The notes beneath the pieces are model-generated. The model was given only the letters and a program-made list of their open reading frames with translations, searched no databases and was not told the DNA's origin. DNA of 64,000 nt, taken from positions 9,878,014 to 9,942,013 of the forward strand of contig CM054118.1 in assembly GCA_028673005.1 (NCBI GenBank), written 5' to 3'. Source of the stretch: Tanypteryx hageni. Its lineage: Eukaryota; Arthropoda; Insecta; Odonata; Petaluridae. A program made the translations under genes and the position numbers. This document shows positions 11,601 to 24,600 of the stretch, piece after piece (within the stretch, counting starts at the first letter, position 1; each line of letters opens with the position of its first letter).

Positions 11601-13928
11601 TAGATGATGAAGAAGAAGATTTAGTCACGTCTGTGGTGTGTCATGACTGCCCTTATTTAGCAAAACATGGTCCTTCAAAATACCATGCTGTTGTGGATAT
11701 TATGGGAACAAATTTAATAAAATATTTAAATTATAGAACTAACTTAATATGTAACATTTGTAAAAGTATTTGCTTAAAAACTTGGTACTTAAATATATGC
11801 ACTGCAACAGTAATTATTTGCTTAATAAACCCCTAGCCCAATGATTTCCGTAAGTTTAATCTTTTGTATTTAGAATAGGTATATTACATTATGGAGGTTT
11901 TGTTAAAATATGCTAATCTTTAAAACATAAAAATATAATTTACTCTTTCAACGTTCTCCAGAAATATATGCATCATGTCACTGTAATGCCGACATAAATC
12001 ATAAACTAAAATACGAAGCAATAAAATTACGTACATACGTATTACTACTACTTGATTAAAACGATCTTCGCAGACAAATGCAGTTGTACGTTCTGATATA
12101 TCAGATGTGTATCTCCTCATGGCTTTCAACCACAATATCCTCGGCTTCTTATTTCTTCCCAAGGAGCTCGGTAACATGAAGAACAATTTTATTGGGGTTT
12201 TAATCATTGTATTTAAGCACTGAGGTACCAGACAATACTTATAACCCTTCTTAACTTCCATATTCTCCATTTTAGCTACGATATCAGGATATGCAACAGG
12301 ACGAAGTATCAAAACCACATGCTTTCAGTACGATCGATGATGTCACGTACCCCTTACTACACTCTTGCCAACCAGGATGCTGTTTTCACAGGATATTTAA
12401 AAGAGTTATTTTAAATATTTTTTTTGCATAATGAAGACGATTTAACAAAAAAATGTTCACAGGGAGTATTTAAGTCAATTACAAAGAATTAAAAAAAACA
12501 ATTAAATATTTTGACTGTCCCCCATTGGTTGCTGAGATATCTTCAAACAGAATGCTTTTCATCAAATTCGCTGTAGTATAATCGAATATTGATGTATTTG
12601 CTTTGAAATCAGTAAATTATTTTTCCTTATATTGTGGTAGCTCTGCTTTTTAGATCCATTCTAAACATGTTCATTTTGTTTTTCCATTCTATACCTGCCC
12701 TACAAACGAAATTTCTTATTGGTATCGGTTCAGCCAATACCTTCGAAATTCAAAGTTACAGAAAAATTCTAACCCTGATATAGTGGTAGCCCTTGGTTGA
12801 AATATACTATTTGGGTTACCTCATATACTTGTGTATAGTTCGACCTCCAATTTCTTGGCGAAAAAATTAGATTTTTTTATATATCTCGTGTATAATTCAA
12901 CCCTAGCTTTCTACTTACTCTTTTACCCCAGATTTCCATCAGGATCGACATTTTTTGTTTCGATATCTCGAAGCTCACAATCGAGGTATATAGAACGATC
13001 TTGGTTTTCAACAGCTTTTAGTATCATAATAATACTATACTAATAAACTGTAAACACATCGTTAACGTATTACACTATCTTGAGAAGAAAAATATTTATT
13101 ACTTTTTAACTACGAGATGTGACATACGAATGGTGGCAGAATTTCTAGCAAATAGACGAAAATTAAGCTTATATAATGAAAATTAATAGACGCATATTAC
13201 TCGTAAAACCTTTAATAAAAGTTATGAATGATAGTTGAACAAGATGAAATAAACTCATTTTAATTTTTCAGCTTTGTGGCTTTATACATTGATATCATCA
13301 TTTGGAATTAACAAAGAGAAATTCATTACATAAAATATAATGCATGCTTAACTTTTCTGAAAATTTATTTATGTACTAAAACTCTTGTTCATTGCTGTCT
13401 TTATTAACAAATAACCTGTCCCAATCTCCGGCTTGAACTAGATCATCGTATGGGTCATCATCAACTTCATCTATCATAGGATCATCAGCAACTTCTTCCT
13501 AAACCTTAATGTCATTCCACAAAAAGTCATCCTCTGACCCGTCAAGGGTATTTGAAATGCCACATTTTTTAAATGAATGTACCACAGTTTCCGGTCTAAT
13601 ATTTTCCCATGCCTGAACTATCCATTTACATACAGTTTCTGGCGACGGAGCCCGAATACATCCTCCCTTTGTAAAGGATTTTTCCCCTTCAATCATCCAT
13701 TTGTGTAGCATTATTACCCCATGATGGAGCAAGTATAAAATTCTTAAAATTGCAAAGTTTTGGGATTGTTTTAATCTATTATCTTTACGTAAGTGAAAAA
13801 CTAAAATCGCTGTGGAGGTGAAATCTTTAAAAATAAAAAAATATTTGTGATGATGAAATATCTGTCTGAAAAATTAATGTTTTTCAAGGTGAGATGATAT
13901 GCTTGCAGAATGCAAGCACCTTCTACTA

Positions 13929-13975
<47 letters not shown>

Positions 13976-16900
13976 CTTGAGGAAAAGAAAAGGTAGTTAT
14001 GAGGGTGGCAACAAGGTGTTGAGGGAAGCCCAGCGGACACTTACCAAGTTGGCCGGCTGCTGGGGGCGTCAAAGAGACATGTAAAACACGAACACAAATA
14101 AACACGCAAGCTTATCGGGTCTATGCCCTTTCTTCAGCGATAGAGTAACTGAGAGTGACACACTGGGCGGGGAATGACAGGGTGATGTGGGGAGGTTGAT
14201 GATCGGAGGAGGTGGGGAGTAGGAAGGGTGGATAGCCAATAAGGAGGGAGTGTGGTGAGGTAAAGTGCGAATAGCTACAAAGTGACAGAGGAGACATTGT
14301 AAGGGGGCTAATAGGGTTAGCGGAGGTTGAGGCGAGGAGAAAGAGTCAAGAAGATGTATATGTGCAAGTTCCCATTGTCGGAGAAGGGGGGCAGGAGTGT
14401 CATTGGGTAAGGTGCGAATAACCCTTACATTGTAGCAATTATTGAAGGGGAGATTGTGGGCATTGGCATGTAATGCAACTGGGAGGGGACATCTGAGAGA
14501 GACGCTATTCCGGTGACCGTTCATGCAGATATTTAACGGATTGCTGGTGAGGCCTACGTAAAAGGCGGGACAAAGAGTGCAGGTAAGGAGGTAAATGACG
14601 TTACGGGTGGTGCAGTTGCTTCAAGGGGTGATGGGGTAGGTGATATTGGTGGAGGGACTCAAGAAAGAAGATGAGGGTAGGTGGATAGGGCAAGTTAGGC
14701 AGCAAGGTTTACCGCAGGGGTGAGACCCTATGGCAAGAGGCGTGGTAGAAGTGGGAAGTTCCTTCATCCACAAGATATTTCACAAATTGGGGGGCCGGCG
14801 GAAGGAGAGGAGCGGGGGATTGGCAAAAAGGTTGATAAAGAGAGACTGATGGGAGGAAGAGGTAAGAATTGGGTGGGCAGAATGGAGGATTGTTTTGAGG
14901 ACTTCGTGAATACCAGGAAGGAAAAGTGTAGTAAGAGTGAGTGGAGGGGTTGATGCAGGGATAGTAGGTGTGTGTGGAAGGGATCCATAGTGGGTAGGCA
15001 TCATCGCCCTATGGATCTGTTCTCGGACCAAGACTGGAGGGTAGCCACGTTCGAGAAGAGCATCCTCGAGGACAGAGTAGTACTGCAGAATGGATGCTCT
15101 ATCAGAACAAAGCCTCCATCCTCGTCGAGCAAGGGCATAGGGGATAGAGGTTTTGGTATGAAAGGGATGACAGCTATCAAAGTGGAGGTATTGGAGGTGG
15201 TTGGTGGGTTTGATATAAACACAGGTGCGAATTTTTCTGTCTTGAAGGTAAAGATCGACATCCAGGAATGTGATGTGGGAGGTAGAGGATTGGTGGGTGA
15301 AAGAGAGTGAAGGATGGGAGGAGAGGCACGAGAGAAAGGAAAGGGGAGAGTCAGGTCCATGCGTCCAAATGAGGAAGACATCGTCGATGTATCTCAGCCA
15401 CAAAACTGGTCTGAGTGGTACGTTGAGGAAGAGTCATTCCCATTCTCCCAAGTAACAATTGGCATATGAAGGTGCCATTCGGGTGCCCATCGAAGGAGAA
15501 GTTGTTCATTTTTAGCACCATAGCTGCCAAGTCTAATAAGAAATGGGAGGAAGGTCTTGCGTCGGGTGGTCTTGAGTCCAGGAATTTACTAAGGGCTGAG
15601 AGTCCATCATTGTGGGAGATGTTTGTGTAGAGGGAACAGACATCGATAGTGGCCAAAATGGTATTGGGTGGGAGAGGAAAGGGGAGGCGTTTGAGAAAGT
15701 GGTTAGTGTCTTGGATGAAGGAAGGGAATTGACGAATGAGAGGTTGCAGGTGGGAGTCAACGAAGGCCGAGATGCGTTCTGTAGGGGAATTAGAGCTGGC
15801 AACAATGGGGCGGCCGGGGATGTTGGGTTTATGGATTTTAGGGAGAAGGTAGAATGTGGGTGTGCGGGGTTTGTTGGGGATCAATAGAGCAATGGCGGAA
15901 TCAGGAAGGACTTCCTGTTTTCCTGAGGAATGAGGATAGGGCGAAATTTTGTAGGAGTGGTGGTCTGTGGGGTTGGAAGTAAGGTGATGGTAAAAAGTTT
16001 CGTCAGAAAGTTGGCGCTCGGCTTCCTCATTATATTTGGCGCGATCCCTTGTCGGCAGGGAGGATGATGGCATGCCTTTCACGTCTGGTAAGATTGTATG
16101 ATCGATAAGATCGGAAAAGTTGGGTTGGGAGACTCTGGAAAGGATATAATTGAGGTATTGTTCGACCGGGTGTAGGGAAGGAAGGGTGGGTGGAATGTAT
16201 TGGGAAGGAGGTTTGAAGATGGAAAAGGTAGGTGGAAGGCCGGGAGGGAGTTTTGGGTTGGCAGAGGTGAGAGAGTCTTCTTTGGGAGGGTTGCTTTTTA
16301 GACGTAGTGTGCGGGCAAAGGACTGGACGTCGGCAAGAAGGCGAAAATGATCAAATTTGGTGGTGGGACAAAAGGAAAGGCCACGTGATAGGAGTTCATT
16401 CTCGGCAGGGGTAAGTACGTGGGAGGAAAGGTTCAAGACTTCATCTGGATGGCAAGATGAAGAGGTGGTGGCAGGAGAGTGCGAAAAATAGGAGCGCTTC
16501 AAAGGTTTCCGGGTTAGGAAAGTGTGGGTCTTTTTCAGGATATAGAGTGATGGTGGCGTTGGGAATCCCAGGAGATCTGCAAGACAGGGAGTTTGGCCGA
16601 TGAGTGGCGGGGAAGGAGGTGGTTTGTTGACCTCGCCAGGTGATATGAACGGAAGGGGAAGACCAAGTATGAGGTGCCGGACGCAAAGCAGAGAGAGTTT
16701 ACAGAGAAGTCTGTTGCGATGTGCGGTAATATCATTAGCCGCTTGAAGGAAAGTGGCATGAAGGTCGGATATGGATTGCGGAGAATGACGAAGATAAAGA
16801 ACGAGAGATTTACAATTAGCGAAGTGAGTGTTAAATAGAGTGGTATAATGGTGTATGGTGGAACGGATAATATGGAATATATATATATATATATATCATT

Positions 16901-18593
16901 ATATATAGACATACCTTACAGAGGAGGATATAACATACTAGTAGAAGGTGCTTGCTTTCTGCAAGCATATCTTCTCAACTTGAAAAAACCTCATTTTTCA
17001 TACAGATATTTCATCATTACATCTATTTTTTTAATTCTAAATATTTCACCTCTGCAGCGATTTTCGTTTTTCTCTTATGTAAAAATAATGGATTAAAACA
17101 ATCCCCAAACTTTGCAATTTTAAGAATTTTATACTTTTTCCATTATGGGGTACTAATGTTACACGTTTATGGCAAAATTTAAAGTTGTAGAACTTCTAGA
17201 AGTGAAATAATTTTTTCTAATTGTTTAAATTTTAAACATTTTTAACAGCCGCCCTAATATATTTATGGAGAGATTCAAATGTTTATTTGTTTAAATGCAC
17301 TACTCGGTACATAACAAATTAAAATATCAATATTTGTATAATCCCTATTTCGTTGTTTTACGAATTCTACCTTTTATAAAAATTTCAACTCCGTAGCACA
17401 TGCGGAAATAAATAAGCCTTGAAATTTTGTTTAAACAATTGCATATTTTTAGCGTCCGTATTGTTGCACTTTTTCAAGATTTTCGTTTTTTCTAGTCAGT
17501 TTTGCACAAAATCCTACCTAAGAAAACGAAGTAGGGATTACAGAAATTTTGATATTTTAATTTGTGTTGCCGTTAAAAATTCTTAAAGTTTAAACAAATT
17601 TAGGCACTACGGGATGACCTAGGAAGCTGAAATTTTCAAGTTATTTACAGAATAGTGCATTTGCACAAATAAATATTTGAATCTCCCCATAAATATATTG
17701 CGGCGGCCGTTAAAAATGTTTAAAATTCAAACAATTAGAAAAATATTATTTCACTTCTAGAAGTGCTACATCTTTAAAATTTGGCGGAAATGTGTAGCAT
17801 TAGTACCCCATAATAATAATAATTTTATTTTATCCCCAAGATTTGCACAAGAACAAATATAGGACAAGTCAAGTACAATAAAATTTCAGTCAGTCAATCA
17901 AGATACTCATTAATAGAATAATAGCACTTCTCAATTAAAAAAGACTTCAGCTTCCTTTTAAATTTAGGTAGTACAGACTCTTCTTTCACATAAGCCGGAA
18001 GTTTGTTGCACAAAATGCTACCCATATAACGAGGACTTTTACTGTACATTGCTAAATTATGTTGCGTTACAATTAGATCATTCTTAGTCCTAGTGTTGTA
18101 ACTATGAACATTCATATTTAACTTAATATCTAGTAATTGCTGGTTATCTTTGACAAATAAAATACAATGATAAATATATACACTAGGAAGAGTGAGCAGT
18201 GTTAGATTAATAAAAGAATCTCTGCAACTGTCACGCTTTTTTGCATTAGATAGAATTCGTTCAGCAAACTTTTGTAGTCTAAATAGTCGCAGGGAATAAT
18301 GACAGTGGCAATACCATATTTTATCTTACTGTATATATACGCATAATAGATTGACATAGCTGTTTCTTTGTTTGTTAACTTAATGATTCTTCTCAACATG
18401 AAACATCCTACAGCCACCTTGGTGCAGATGGAGTCAATATGAGGTTCCCAATTTAGCGTGTCACTGATATGGACCCCAAGGAACTTACAATGGAGAAAGC
18501 AAAATAATATTTGTAATGATGAAATATCTGTCTGAAAAACGAATGTATTTTCAAGGTGAGATGATATGCTTGCAGAATGCAAGCACCTTCTAC

Positions 18594-18643
<50 letters not shown>

Positions 18644-21600
18644 CAATTTGTTACTGAGATAACTTAAAAAAACCGACATTTGGACCAACAATGGCACCTT
18701 CGGGCCCCGTGGACCGATTTGAATTATTTTTGGCAGTGCAACTCTCAGGATCAACCTGAAGCTGCTGCCAAATTTTGAAGCTTCTACATTTATTTTATGA
18801 AGAGTTATGACTGCCACAGTCACACACAGACAGCTTCTTTTATTATTATAGATTCATTAAGATTCATCCTATTTACTTAATGAAAAATACATTATTTGAA
18901 TGTGATGGCAATGAGAGATGTGCTGCCATCCATGGGTGACTATGAGACTTACAATGAGAGGCTACTGACTGTAACTCACAGATTCGGTTCATCTTCTACC
19001 AGTGGAGAGTTAAGGTCAATATAAGAATACCTTTTTGGAATTGGCGGCAAATGGCTTTCAGTTTCAAAGAAATAATTAATCAAAAATACAAAAAATGGAC
19101 CCATTTTCTTAAATGCTTGTAGCTTCGCTCGTCTTCTCAATAGAGGATGTAGTCTAGGGGTAACGTGTAGGGCTTGTGTCCAGTACTTTTGGCATTCGAG
19201 ACTCCCACTTGTCGAATTTTTTTCTCCTGCAAAATGTCCTTCTTCTTGCTGGTTTTTATATCCCAATCTTAAGGAAATAATTATTCACAGATAATTTTTT
19301 TTATATAGGAGAATTATTTTTAATCAGTACATCGCTATTCTTTCCATGAGTATTTTATTCCCAATCGACCCCTTCAAAAATCCTGTGCATTTATTATCGT
19401 AAGTTTAAAACATTTTTCTTGAAAGAAGCAGTTGATTGCGAGAATAAAAAATACATATAATACATTTCGTCTTTCCTTTTCATTGCCTCCGGAGAAGACA
19501 GCACATAACCTTTGCTTGAAGCAGGGGACTCGGGAGGTGGAGTGGACGAGGAAGGTTAGTTCCTCACTCGCTGGCGCGGCGTTGACACCTCCGTGTGGAT
19601 TTCATCCACCTCTTCATCCTCCGCAAATTCCATTTCCTCTACCATTTCCATCAATCGCTCGAAGACTTCATGGCCTATTAGCGATGATCGCAATGTTATC
19701 GTATCATTGATGCTCTTGGAAACCATGTTGCGACTCTTCACTAATTCCACACAATAGTGCAAAGTGCCTGCTAACTCCTACTATTCTTGATCACTGCTCC
19801 TACAAATGTTCAAGATTTTTCAAGGAAACTGTGTGGATTCCATCGCACGCGTTACTATCACTCTCGAATGTCAAGACAAAACTGCATAAGAGCGGAGACA
19901 ATTAGACCCTTCGGACAATATATCATCTGACCTGCATAGCCTTTTGCCTTTACAATATTTTTCCGGTTTTGGAATATGTGCATCTGCCACTCACAGGAGT
20001 TCCTTTCCTAACAATCGTAAAGGAGCTTATTCTCATAAAATGTCTTTAATATATTGACATTCGGGATCCAAAATTGATTGCTGGGCAATTAGCTGCATCC
20101 CAGCTCAAGTAGACTGTGTCCCTCCCCGACCGGGTGACCAAAGTGTCATTTCTACCTGTTTCATTCACATACTCAAAATATTTTCACGATTTTTGATCCG
20201 AGATTTTTGGATTCCAACTTGCACCATACAGTCATTTATATGTTGCTCCTTGTGCCAGGAATATTTATATTTTCCATTTTTTTTGACGATTACCATCCAA
20301 AGGAATGCGTGGGAAATGCAGACTAGATTTTAAATATTAAATTTCAATTATGGGAGAATATGCCAATGTTTACTGTGAGTGTCAATGCAGCCACGGACAG
20401 ATGCGGTAAATGCCTATACAGGGTTTTTGAAGGAGTCGGTAAAATATGCATTGGAAGAATAGTGGTGTACTGATTAAAAATAATTCTATGTAAAAAAAAT
20501 TAGCTGTGAATAATTATTTCCTTAAGATTGGGATATAAAAAGCAGCAAGAAGTACATTTTGCAGGAGAAAAAAATTCGACAAGCAGGAGTCTCGAATGCC
20601 AAAAGTATGGGACACGAGCCCTACACATTACCCCTAGGCTACAGCCTCTGTTGAGAATAAGAACAAAGCTACAAGCATTTATGGAAATGGGTCCATTTTT
20701 GTACCTTTTGATTAATTATTTCTCTTAAACTAAAAGCCATTGGCTGCAAATTCCGAAAAGGTATTCTTATATTGACCTAAACTCTCTGCTGGTAAAAGAT
20801 GAACCAAATCTGTGAGTTACAGTCAGTAGCCTCTTCTTGTTAGCCCTAACCCCAAATTTTTTCTCGGACTCACATTTAAGCTGAGGGCTGATTTTTTTAT
20901 GATAGATTTTGATGAAAAACATCGGCTTATATTCAGGCAGATATGGTAATTATGACTTCAAGTTTCGGTCAGGTGTGTGAAACTTGAAGTGGCATCTGGG
21001 CCACATTAAAGCGATATATGTTCAAGAATGGCTGCATTAAAGGAATGGATGTTAGAGAAGGGCTGCAGTTATGTAATAAAGGCCAGAGATGGAACAATAG
21101 ACTTTAGCTAGAAGATTAGATGCCTGTTTTGCAATTAAAAACAATCATTTAGAAAATACAAGCATACCTCCCATAATGAAATAGATATGTTCCTAGCATC
21201 CACTTCATTCTCGGAAACTTGGTTGCCAGAGGTAGATTTATCATGTAGTAAAACGGGATAGGTTCCAGTACTTCGTTATTCATATCGTAGAAGATGTATA
21301 TGACTTAAAATAATAAAAACATGTATGTACAAAAAATGAAAAGGCAAAACAGCATTTAATATCTCTTGCCAGGAACTTTACATGGAACATAAATCGTTAT
21401 AATTACCAACGTCTTCACCTTAACTTGGCAATGGTGGATTGCAGACCTTACTGGGGGTTAGTAGTGCTGGGATCCCAGGGCTGTGGGGTAGATGATTTAT
21501 TCTTAAGGAATGCATCAAGGGTAGATTTCTTCTTCCTTTCCTGAAACATCTCACGATAGCAGGATAGATCTTGCGATACAGCTTTTTTGACAGCACTGCT

Positions 21601-24600
21601 TGGTCGTTAGCACTTTTTCAGCTGGTATGTCATCAGTAACTGTGTCTTCATCAACACTTGTATCCTGCTCCTGTGCTAACTCTTGCAACTCCTTGTCTGT
21701 AAGTCTCTCTCCATGAGAGTCGATAAACTTCTGCGCATCGTCGACATCTAGTTCATCAAATCCAATATCACTGGCCATTCGGATTACTGTATTATTCCGA
21801 ATATAGTCCCTCCCATTTTGGCCAAAATATTAAAAAGAAAAGTGAGAGGAGGGACTATTTGATGCCCAAAAATTAGCAGACGAAAATATCACCGCCGGCA
21901 GTAAGTATAGGTAACAGTTAATGCCCTCACTTGATTTGATAGTTTTACGGAAAATTTTTTGATACATATGCCTTAATAACTCAATTCTTTTTGTTTAGTC
22001 TTTGGAATCCTTGCCTTAAATGTTCATATTTTCATAATAGCGGGAATTGCAGAAGTTTTCGCTTTAAAAGCATTGATTGGCCAACTTTATCCCTTCCCTA
22101 AGTCCCAAATATTGATATGCTACCTATCGTTATTATAGAGAAAATGTCACTACAATGAAAGAAATTATCTTCGTTACCCATCAATCTGTAGGCAACTCTA
22201 GGCAAGTCTGTCAGCTGATCACACTGTCCAGCTTGCACAGCTGTTGATTGTATATAATGCAACACATTATAAAAGTATTACTTACGTAAATCAAACCGAG
22301 GTGTTGAAGATGTTTCAACTATTTACAGAATGTATTTCTTGATGTGATATTCCGAGGCATAAATATCGTAAGTAACGAAAATACGGGTAAAATAAATTAT
22401 GAAAAGAATATGTTAACTGGAAATCGGGTGATAATTACTTTTTTATACAGGCACAATTCAAGTAGCCATTGTCAACGGCATCTAAAGGTTATGAATGGAA
22501 TTTAAATAACATTCATAAATGCAAAGTTTTCCAATTTAATCCAGTAACACTTGATACATATTTAAATTATGCCTACAGCTATAACACCATTTCATTGTAA
22601 ATTGATAGCTCTAACTAAATTGCTCATACATATTAAAACTCTTTCTTTAGAATATTAAAAGTGAGGTCTGTAATGTGACTCAAAAATTTTTCCAAAACTG
22701 GGGCTTCAGAAATAGGGAGGGGGACTGTATTCAGGGAGGGACTATATTCAGACTAATACGGTATATCATTTTTACTTTCTCCATATACGTAGTATAGGGG
22801 AAAGTATTGTATTTATGAAAAAATCGACTTCGAGATTTCAACAGAAATTCACGTTTTGAGGTCTCCTGAACACATTTTGAACATTTTCTCAATGATGTCT
22901 GTGTGTGTGATAGCTTTTTGTAGGTGCTCTAACTCAAAAAATATCAGGTCAACCCGAAATTTTATATTTAAACTTTTTTATAAAAGTCAGAAGAACTGAT
23001 TAGTTTTTGGTAAAAGTCATACAACCGGAAGTGACTCTTGTCACTTATCCATTATTTTAAAATATTTGCTTTAATATTTGATAAATGTAAAAATATATTA
23101 GAATTAAAGTCGTAGAAAATTGAATTTGCTACAGCCTTTGTTTGAAACATTTTTCCATTGTTTAAGAGATATCTTATATTTTTAGATGCCACCACCACGC
23201 CACCTACTGATGACTATTGTTAACAATTGATGCTTAGTTACATCTTATTAACGCTCCTTTTTCTTTTCTTAATTGTTGGAGCTTTGTGACTATATCCAAT
23301 ATTAGAATGCTATGGTTTGAGTTTGTTTCTGTTCTTTGTCAAGTCTAAAATTTTCTCGCATTTTCTTAAAATATTTATTATTATGTAACCTATTTGGAAT
23401 TTTTAGAAATATTACATTTATGGAGAAAGTCATGTGGTGGCCACATCAGATTTTTTATTGTTGGTATCTCCATTTGAGACTCAGCATAGTCCTTGATGGC
23501 ATCTGGCCACAGCTTATACCACACACTATTCATGCACTTTGGTGTCACCTCTTCCCACGCTTCTTTGATGTTTTCATTATATCATTGGAATTCCAGAAAT
23601 CCCTTTAAGATTGTTGTTGCTGTCCATCACTTTCCTCAATCAACTGTCTAAATGTGCACCTCATTAAGTATGCTTTAAAGTTCGCAATGACTCCCATGTC
23701 CATGGGCTGAAGTATGGAGGTAGTATAGGTATAGGTGTTTGTAGATTCTCCGGGTGAACTGGAGCATTTTCCAAAATCAACAATGCTCCTGGTTCAAGTC
23801 TGTTTGCCTGAGAATAACGTTCAATAGATGGACAGAAATGGTTAATGAGCCAATCACAAAAAATACTGGTTGTCATCCAAGCCCTTTTATTTGTCATCCA
23901 GATAACTGGCAAATGGAATTTTATGTACCCTTTCATCACCCTCGGAGTCAGAATGGTAGACAGCAAGGGACTTTAGTTTTAATCACCTGAAGCATTGCCG
24001 CTGAGCAAGAGGGTCAGACGATCCTTGGCAGCCTTGAAGCCAGGAGTACCTTTCTCCTCTTTTGAAATGAATATTTTCATTGGCATTTTTCCCCAAAAAA
24101 GTCCCGTCTTGTCAACACTGAACACTAAATTCGGAGGATAGTTATCTTTTTGTATGATTGCGTTGAGTGTAGCAGGAAATTCACTTATTGCCTGGACATC
24201 AGCACTTGCTGTCTCACCTAAGATTCAAACGTTGTGAATTTTGGTTCATTTCTTAAATTTTTTTAACCATCCTTTGCTGGCTGTAAACGTCTCCATAGAT
24301 TCTCCTCCTTCTTCAGCTTTTATATGTTCAAAAAGACTTTGTGCCTTTTGCATAATGTGAGCCTGGCTGAGTGGCATATAACGCTGAATCATATCCAGTG
24401 GCAAGGGGTACTTGCTGAAATAGGGGAAACTGTTCTACACCAACACAAAAAAAGCAAAATGTAATTTTATAAAATGTACAAGTACCTCATATTTGGCATG
24501 CCGCTTTCGATTATTTGCAATTTATCTTGATAGGAAAATGCACTGAATAATTTATTGAGTACCTTTTCAATGGAACAGTTGCATTCCTGTCAATGAATCT

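Larger units (their letters stand above)
10300..12527. mobile_element. Damaged DNA transposon with SWIM/YqaJ-type and THAP pieces
   Basis: An inverted pair marks the ends: CAATGGGGGACTGTCAAA at 10306-10323 and its near complement TTTTGACTGTCCCCCATTG ending at about 12525. Between them are the N-terminal part of a SWIM-type protein on the plus strand and a THAP zinc-finger exon on the minus strand, converging tail to tail. THAP domains are known in P and Kolobok transposases. The superfamily of this element is not settled, since no clear target-site duplication could be read. Confidence 0.5.
13974..16875 (-). mobile_element. Penelope-like element with GIY-YIG endonuclease, defective
   Basis: On the minus strand, in order: an N-terminal region (from about 16850), RT signatures FYLLPKIHKPNIPGRPIVAS and TIDVCSLYTNIS, then in another frame GTRMAPSYANCYLG and WLRYIDDVFLIWTHG, a Cys-rich CGKPCCLTCPIH linker, and a GIY-YIG-like domain with NVIYLLTC, FYVGLTSNP and NGHRN. 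This order (RT then GIY-YIG) defines endonuclease-bearing Penelope-like elements. It is dead: a frameshift near 15490 removes the residues before GTRMAPSYAN, a stop follows GEWE, and others separate RT from GIY-YIG. It is clearly GC-richer than its surroundings, which suggests younger age or a different base composition. It stands between TA tracts and inverted foldback arms. Confidence 0.9.

Noticed and set aside
14720..15887. Several plus-strand frames of 60-110 codons with Gly/Arg/Glu-rich products
   Set aside because: They lie antisense to the Penelope-like RT and reflect its GC-richer, Pro/Ser/Leu-rich coding on the other strand.
18596..18823. A 75-codon minus frame ending in an Ile-Tyr repeat
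   Set aside because: The Ile-Tyr run is simply translated TA microsatellite; the remainder is unrecognised repetitive DNA.
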